This document shows positions 11,286-14,756 of a stretch of DNA of 14,756 nt, piece after piece. Position numbers and translations under genes: made by a program. Numbering within the stretch: position 1 is the first letter of the stretch; each line of letters opens with the position of its first letter. The notes under the pieces were generated by a model. It was given only the letters and a program-made list of their open reading frames with translations, did no database searches and was not told the DNA's origin. The stretch is from Actinomycetes bacterium (GTDB lineage: Bacteria; Actinomycetota; Acidimicrobiia; Acidimicrobiales; RAAP-2). The stretch lies in NCBI GenBank assembly GCA_021784205.1, contig JAJXTB010000068.1, forward strand, positions 1 to 14,756. Reading direction: 5' to 3'.

Positions 11286-11509
11286 TGCCTCGCCCGCGTG
11301 ATGAGGTCGCCCTCGAGAAGCTGCGGCGGGCCAAGGCCAAGGTCCAGGCCATCTCCGTGCAGCTCGAGGGGGCACGGCTGGAAGCCTCGCGGGCGGCCCT
11401 CGAGTGTCAGCAGGCCAAGGTCAGCCGCACCAAGATGGCGGAGGTCTGGTCGACCAACGTCAACCAGATCGACCGGATGCTGGCCCGGGCCCGGTTCGAG
11501 GCTCGGTAG
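11285..11509 (+). CDS. Small basic coiled-coil/HTH-like protein, 74 aa
   Basis: Residues 7-45 form a charged coiled coil (LEKLRRAKAKVQAISVQLEGARLEASRAAL). The end (VSRTKMAEVWSTNVNQIDRMLARARF) has the rhythm of a helix-turn-helix (T-K-M-A-E-V-W-S-T-N-V-N-Q-I). A dimeric DNA-binding protein is inferred: a replication accessory factor or small regulator. It starts in TGATG overlap with the SSB-like gene, and its stop abuts the next ATG. Confidence 0.75.
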   Translation: MPRPRDEVALEKLRRAKAKVQAISVQLEGARLEASRAALECQQAKVSRTKMAEVWSTNVNQIDRMLARARFEAR

Positions 11510-12097
11510 ATGAACCGCACCCCGTTCAACAAGCTGTCGTCCAGTTACCGCAACCGACTGGTCTACCGCGAGGCGGGGGGCAAGCGACGCTACGACTCGA
11601 TGACGGTCGTGGAACGTCGCGAGGTGCGAAAGGCCGCGTCGGCCACGCACCGGTCCGGCAACCTGATCCGGGCGAGGGGGCACCAACCCTCTCGCCCGGC
11701 GGGGGCCGTGCCCGTAGCCGTCATCGAGCCCATCCTGCGCGGCGAGGGGTCGCCCACCGACTTGAAGACCCTCGCCAAGAAGTTCACCCGGCCGGCGTGG
11801 GTGCCCGCCTGGGCGGCCGTCGACGTCGCCGCCGCACTGTCCCAGCTGCCGAACCCGAACCGCTGGAAGTCGGTCGAGTTCGTGCCCCGCGGCGAGGGCG
11901 AGCCCTGGACGATGATCGTCTCCATGAAGGGCAACGCCTACGACCGCGAGATCCTGATACCCGGCGGCGGGGGACCGGGCAGCGGCGCCAAGGAGGTCCT
12001 GCGCATCGTGACCGAGATCGAGGAGGGCGACTCGGCCGACGCCCGACGCCGACGAGCGATCGAGGAAGTGTTCTTTTCCGTCCTCGGATCTCCGTGA
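11510..12097 (+). CDS. Basic protein upstream of PolB; terminal-protein candidate, 195 aa
   Basis: The N-terminal 60 residues are strongly basic (NRLVYREAGGKRRYDS, VVERREVRKAASATHRSG) and rich in Ser, Thr and Tyr. The middle has LKTLAKKFTRPAWVPAWAAVDVAAAL and a beta segment (WKSVEFVPRG...WTMIVSM); the end is helical and charged (DARRRRAIEEVFFSVL). In phi29- and PRD1-type viruses the terminal protein that primes DNA synthesis is encoded just before the polymerase, so this is the best candidate here. I see no alignable motif, and terminal proteins are poorly conserved. Only a 51-codon zinc gene separates it from PolB. ATG follows TAG directly. Confidence 0.72.
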   Translation: MNRTPFNKLSSSYRNRLVYREAGGKRRYDSMTVVERREVRKAASATHRSGNLIRARGHQPSRPAGAVPVAVIEPILRGEGSPTDLKTLAKKFTRPAWVPAWAAVDVAAALSQLPNPNRWKSVEFVPRGEGEPWTMIVSMKGNAYDREILIPGGGGPGSGAKEVLRIVTEIEEGDSADARRRRAIEEVFFSVLGSP

Positions 12098-12249
12098 GCA
12101 CCACGACCCTCTTCGTCTGTGCATCCTGCGGGATCCCCGTCGAGCTCTCACGCCACGACAGTGACCAGATGGCCGCGTGGGAGGCCCTGCTGCGTTGCCC
12201 CATCGTCGTCCACTGCGTCGACTGCGCCGGACTCTTCGAGCCATGCTGA
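12094..12249 (+). CDS. Mini zinc-ribbon protein, 51 aa
   Basis: C9-x2-C12 (FVCASCGIPVEL) and C41-x2-C44 (VVHCVDCAGLF) form a standard four-Cys zinc ribbon; C35 (LLRC) and a C-terminal Cys are extra. GTG start at 12094 overlaps the upstream stop (GTGA), and the 3' end overlaps the PolB start by 7 nt. Placement between the terminal-protein candidate and PolB suggests a replication accessory role, without direct proof. Confidence 0.78.
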   Translation: MSTTTLFVCASCGIPVELSRHDSDQMAAWEALLRCPIVVHCVDCAGLFEPC

Positions 12250-13742
12250 TCGAGCCCCTGCGTCCCCAGCGGGGCCGTCCCGTGGCCCTGATCGTGCCCT
12301 CCTGGCGTGGGGTGCGGGTGATAACCGTCGACGGCGAGCAGTCCGCCGCCGGGCCGAAGAACTGCTACCGGCTGCTCGCGTCGCTCGAGGGCCACGTCTG
12401 CTACGTCTCACGCGACCTGCGGGGCCTCATCCACACCACTGGGGCGACGGCCTGGGTCGCCGACGTCTGGCGGGGGAGGGCCACCACGATGAACCTCCTC
12501 GGCACCAGGACGACGGTCACCTCGCTTCGCCGCTCGCTGCCGGACGTCGAGCCCTCCGAGCAGTTCCAGTACCTACTAGAAGTATTAGGCATACTTGCCG
12601 ATCAGGGGGTTCGTGCGGGTAGCCTGTCCTCGATGGCGTGGCGACTCTGGCGATCCACCCTAGAGGAGCCCTTCGAGGTCGGCTTCGACGCCAAGGTGGC
12701 CCGGCGGGCCTTCTTCGGGGGCCGCAAGGAGTCGAGCCGCCCCCAGTCCTACCGAAACCAGGTGGCCGTCGACATATCGAGTGCCTACCCCCACTCGATG
12801 GTCGCCCGGCCCTACGGGGGGCTGCTACGCGAGGTGAACCGCGCTACGGCGATCGACCCGCAGGTCGCGGGTCTGGCCTCGGTCCACGTCGTCGTGCCCG
12901 AGTCCCTCCGCTTCGCCCCCCTCGCCGTGCGGCTCGGCCCGGCGATGATCCAGTGGCGGTGGGGCGAGATCGACGGGATCTACACCTGGGGCGAGATCGC
13001 CGCCGCCCGCGAGGTCGGGGCCGAGGTGACCGTGCAGCGTTCCTGGGCCCCCCTGACCGAGGTCCAGCCCTTCGATGAGTGGTGGAGCCTCATGCGCATC
13101 ATGCGGGCCACCGTGACCCCCGGAGCGGCCGCGATGGTGAAGGCCCTCACGAATCTGGTCTGGTCCCACTTCGCCATGACCGGCGACGACTCGGCGACGA
13201 TCACCTGGGCCGACGACCTCGGCGACCGGGTCACGACCGCGTCGAACCCCCGCCGGCCGATGCCCCAGGCCAACACCGTCCACTGGGCCGCGGAGACGGC
13301 CTCGAGGGTACGAGTCCGGATGCTCCTCGAGGGCCTCTACGGCGACGCCGAGCCCCCGGTGCACATCGACACGGACGGCGTGATCTGCTCGATGTCGAGC
13401 TACCGCCGACGCAAGACCGGCGAGGGTGCGGGGGAGTGGCGGCTGAAGACGACGATGGAGACGGTCGAGATCCGGGCCCCCCAGCTCTACCGCTACACCT
13501 GCGGACCGCGGTGCGGGACCGACCACTCGAAGTACCACTACGTCGCGTCGGGGACGCCGGCCCGCTACGCGGCGGACCTGTTCACCTCGAAGCACCCCGG
13601 GTTCCAGATCTCGATGCACGGCCTCGATACAGTGATACCCTCGGGACGCGAGCTCGGGGCCGAGCAGGTGACGAGGTACCGCGAGGCCGACGAGCGACTA
13701 CGGCGGATCGTCTACGGCCCGCCACTGGAGGTGATGACGTGA
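12243..13742 (+). CDS. Protein-primed-type family B DNA polymerase, exonuclease site degenerate, 499 aa
   Basis: Replicates the viral genome. Polymerase motifs, with ATG 12243 as residue 1: FFGG (157-160), equal to the YxGG motif of phi29; motif A D177-I-S-S-A-Y182-P; motif B K300-A-L-T-N304-L-V-W-S; motif C H-I-D376-T-D378-G. Spacing A-B (123) and B-C (76) is near phi29 (134 and 73), which fits the TPR1/TPR2 insertions of protein-primed enzymes. The N-terminal 120 residues align by pattern with the phi29 exonuclease domain, but catalytic residues are replaced: S56 and R60 at Exo II, V114 at Exo III (Y110 kept), with no clear DxE at Exo I. It is shorter than phi29 polymerase (572 aa). The ATG at 12243 overlaps the upstream gene; longer in-frame starts lie inside that gene. 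Confidence 0.93.
   Translation: MLIEPLRPQRGRPVALIVPSWRGVRVITVDGEQSAAGPKNCYRLLASLEGHVCYVSRDLRGLIHTTGATAWVADVWRGRATTMNLLGTRTTVTSLRRSLPDVEPSEQFQYLLEVLGILADQGVRAGSLSSMAWRLWRSTLEEPFEVGFDAKVARRAFFGGRKESSRPQSYRNQVAVDISSAYPHSMVARPYGGLLREVNRATAIDPQVAGLASVHVVVPESLRFAPLAVRLGPAMIQWRWGEIDGIYTWGEIAAAREVGAEVTVQRSWAPLTEVQPFDEWWSLMRIMRATVTPGAAAMVKALTNLVWSHFAMTGDDSATITWADDLGDRVTTASNPRRPMPQANTVHWAAETASRVRVRMLLEGLYGDAEPPVHIDTDGVICSMSSYRRRKTGEGAGEWRLKTTMETVEIRAPQLYRYTCGPRCGTDHSKYHYVASGTPARYAADLFTSKHPGFQISMHGLDTVIPSGRELGAEQVTRYREADERLRRIVYGPPLEVMT
12580..12596. promoter_or_regulatory. 17-bp dyad in an AT-rich rare-codon patch of PolB
   Basis: AAGTAT (12580-12585) and ATACTT (12591-12596) are perfect inverted arms around TAGGC. 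The surrounding codons 12573-12599 (CTA CTA GAA GTA TTA GGC ATA CTT GCC) are rare in this GC-rich window. An operator-like protein site, a translation pause between exonuclease and polymerase domains, or both, is inferred. Confidence 0.35.
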
Positions 13743-13954
13743 GCGACCCGATGGACTTCCCCAACCCCGACCAGGTGCCGACCTTCGGCTTCGTGCCGAT
13801 GCAGCTGCGAGAGCGGCGACGCTGTGCCTCGTGCAACCGCCGGGTCTGGTACGGGATCGTGAACATCCGCAACCCCGAGGGAAACGTCGTCTGCACGTCG
13901 TGCTCCAAGGCCTGGGACGACGGCCCCACGAGCTTCGAGGACGCGGTACTTTGA
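13739..13954 (+). CDS. Small zinc-ribbon protein, 71 aa
   Basis: An unstructured head (MSDPMDFPNPDQVPTFGFVP) is followed by a clear four-Cys ribbon: RRRCASCNRRVWYG, then NVVCTSCSKAW, with 18 residues between the pairs. The end is acidic. GTG at 13739 overlaps the PolB stop (GTGA) and its own stop overlaps a TTG start, so it is co-translated with PolB. A nucleic-acid-binding or transcription-modifying role is plausible from the fold class only. Confidence 0.8.
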   Translation: MSDPMDFPNPDQVPTFGFVPMQLRERRRCASCNRRVWYGIVNIRNPEGNVVCTSCSKAWDDGPTSFEDAVL

Positions 13955-14121
13955 GGGCGAGTCCCACCCGGGTGTCGCGGTGCCGGGGCCTCGGCTCGGG
14001 CCCCCACGGCTACTACCCCGAGACCGAGATGGTGCCGGCCTCGACGGTGCTGAAGGACGCGAAGGCCCGGGGCTTCTACTGCGTGACCTGTGCGGGGGTG
14101 AAGTCGTGTACCAGCTCCTGA
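13951..14121 (+). CDS. Small Cys-containing protein, TTG start, 56 aa
   Basis: TTG at 13951 overlaps the upstream stop (TTGA), the pattern used throughout this operon; GTG at 13972 is an alternative giving 49 aa. The product has C11 in a basic head (TRVSRCRGLGSG), then HGYYPETEMVPASTVLKDAKARGFYCVTCAGVKSC, with a C-x2-C pair and a further Cys, which could form one zinc site. No family is recognised. The stop overlaps the next ATG as TGATG. Confidence 0.68.
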   Translation: MRASPTRVSRCRGLGSGPHGYYPETEMVPASTVLKDAKARGFYCVTCAGVKSCTSS

Positions 14122-14399
14122 TGCACTGCACCAACCCGCACTGTGCGAACCTCGTCTACCTCGAGGAGTCCGTCGACGCCGAGTGGCTCGCCGTGCCGGA
14201 CGACCTGCCGCCGCGGGGACGCTACTGCGTGCCCTGTGCCCGCACGATGGGCCACCTCGACGCGTCCGACGTCGAGCTGCTGCACGTCCTGCTGATCGAG
14301 GCGGGGCTGCTCGGCAAGTTCGGTCCCGTCGCCCCGGATCCGGTCGATGAGATTATCGTGCCCATCGTCTATCATCAGGGTCGATTCTCGTTACTATGA
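14121..14399 (+). CDS. Small zinc-binding protein, 92 aa
   Basis: C3-x4-C8 (HCTNPHCANLVYL) and C36-x2-C39 (RYCVPCARTMGH) suggest a zinc ribbon in the first 45 residues. A helical, hydrophobic stretch (DASDVELLHVLLIEAGLLGKFG) and the tail DEIIVPIVYHQGRFSLL follow. ATG 14121 overlaps the upstream stop. Its last codons (TTA CTA TGA) contain the -10 of the WhiB gene. Function unknown. Confidence 0.8.
   Translation: MHCTNPHCANLVYLEESVDAEWLAVPDDLPPRGRYCVPCARTMGHLDASDVELLHVLLIEAGLLGKFGPVAPDPVDEIIVPIVYHQGRFSLL
14392..14397 (+). promoter_or_regulatory. Leaderless promoter -10 for the WhiB-like gene
   Basis: TACTAT is followed by six bases (GAGTGC) and then the GTG at 14404, the same geometry and hexamer as the leftward promoter at 7399-7404. 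No good -35 is visible (CTATCA at 14369-14374 is a poor match). The transcript would be leaderless and let WhiB be expressed apart from the operon. Confidence 0.45.
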
Positions 14400-14403
14400 G
14401 TGC

Positions 14404-14688
14404 GTGTCCCGACAGGTCCTACGCGAGTGGTGGTGCCAGTTCGCCGCGTGCCGCGGCCTCGAGTACGACGACCCGGGGCTGTTCTTCCCAGTCCACGTGC
14501 AGGGACGGCTCGACGCGGCCAGCGTGGCCCGGATCGACCACGCGAAGGCCATCTGTGCCGGCTGCGTGGTGCGACCCGACTGTGCGAAGTATGCTGAGCA
14601 GGCAGGTGAGGTCGGCATCTGGGGCGGCGAGATCCGCCATTTGAGGCCCACCCACCCACGCCAAGCGGAACCTACCCCGCACCTCTGA
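14404..14688 (+). CDS. WhiB-family iron-sulfur transcription regulator, 94 aa
   Basis: The four cluster-binding Cys have WhiB spacing: C16, C51-x2-C54-x5-C60. The diagnostic G-I-W-G-G turn is at 71-75, followed by a short basic tail. WhiB proteins carry a 4Fe-4S cluster and act with the primary sigma factor; phage versions (for example that of mycobacteriophage TM4) repress a host whiB and block septation. The family is confined to actinobacteria and their phages, which fixes the host group. GTG 14404 is chosen from the domain and the TACTAT-N6 geometry; an in-frame ATG at 14347 lies inside the previous gene. It is the last gene of the right arm. Confidence 0.93.
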   Translation: MSRQVLREWWCQFAACRGLEYDDPGLFFPVHVQGRLDAASVARIDHAKAICAGCVVRPDCAKYAEQAGEVGIWGGEIRHLRPTHPRQAEPTPHL

Positions 14689-14710
14689 TGGGGTAGGGCG
14701 AAAAGGCCCT
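14671..14710 (+). terminator. Overlapping hairpins after the WhiB-like gene
   Basis: CCTACCCC (14671-14678) pairs with GGGGTAGG (14690-14697) across the stop codon. AGGGC (14695-14699) pairs with GCCCT (14706-14710) around GAAAAG. The two stems share bases 14695-14697 and so exclude each other. No U tract follows. A terminator or attenuator at the end of the right arm is inferred. Confidence 0.45.
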
Positions 14711-14756
14711 GACCAACGCGCAGTAACATCATCCACGGTGCATAACCCATACACCT

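Noticed and set aside
1..14756. Window as a complete circular genome.
   Set aside because: Joining 14756 to 1 would run the partial minus-strand gene, in frame, into the antisense of the WhiB gene, giving an implausible protein. The two ends share no overlap, so closure is not supported.
1..14756. Inverted terminal repeats expected of a tectivirus.
   Set aside because: The first bases and the reverse complement of the last bases do not match; the ends seem to lie outside the window.

Overview
The window reads as most of the genome of a tailless, probably membrane-containing dsDNA virus of an actinobacterium. It belongs, by inference, to the double-jelly-roll (tectivirus/PRD1-like) world. The viral assignment rests on four things: a packaging ATPase of the FtsK/HerA type directly upstream of a 438-residue major-capsid candidate with one small membrane gene between them (the ATPase - small TM - capsid order known from tectiviruses); a series of very short single-span membrane proteins; a phi29-type family B DNA polymerase; and no terminase, portal, tape-measure or tail gene. 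The actinobacterial host is suggested by high GC by eye, many GTG starts, a WhiB-family gene, an Rpf-like lysin, a TTGTCCACA-type DnaA box and leaderless-looking promoters. No integrase, transposase gene, tRNA, rRNA or CRISPR array is visible.

Layout. Two arms diverge from a 109-bp control region (7393-7501). The left arm (minus strand, 7392 down to 1) is the structural/packaging arm. In transcription order it holds an Ala-rich coiled protein, a zinc-finger/TM protein, the packaging ATPase, a 56-aa TM protein, the major capsid candidate, TM micro-genes of 43, 25, 42, 112 and 52 aa (with a possible 23-aa Trp/Arg-rich peptide gene among them), two proteins sharing the N-terminus MSGLLL, a TM-anchored glycine-heptad coiled coil, a TM protein with a murein-hydrolase-like domain, a beta-rich virion protein, and a gene cut by the window edge.

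The right arm (plus strand, 7502-14688) starts at a near-consensus promoter (TTGACA, 16 bp, TATGAT) and is a tightly packed operon, mostly with 1-14 nt overlaps of the ATGA/GTGA/TGATG kind. It holds a small Cys protein, a protein with a 9 x 12-bp AA(W/G)D repeat, three small membrane proteins and a secreted Rpf-like lysin (probable lysis cassette), a run of small putative zinc-binding proteins, an SSB-like protein, a coiled-coil/HTH-like protein, a basic protein that could be the terminal protein, PolB, three more Cys-rich mini-proteins and a WhiB-like regulator.

The most interesting points are: a polymerase that keeps the phi29-like fold signature but seems to have lost its 3'-5' exonuclease active site and carries unusual polymerase motifs; a cluster of six DnaA-box-like sequences, most at 24-bp spacing and lying in locally AT-rich codons, next to the divergent promoters although the polymerase suggests protein-primed linear replication; short dyads embedded in rare-codon patches; two TACTAT-N6-start leaderless promoters; and a battery of about ten Cys-rich mini-proteins. 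The ends do not match each other and no inverted terminal repeat is present, so the window is probably an incomplete genome.
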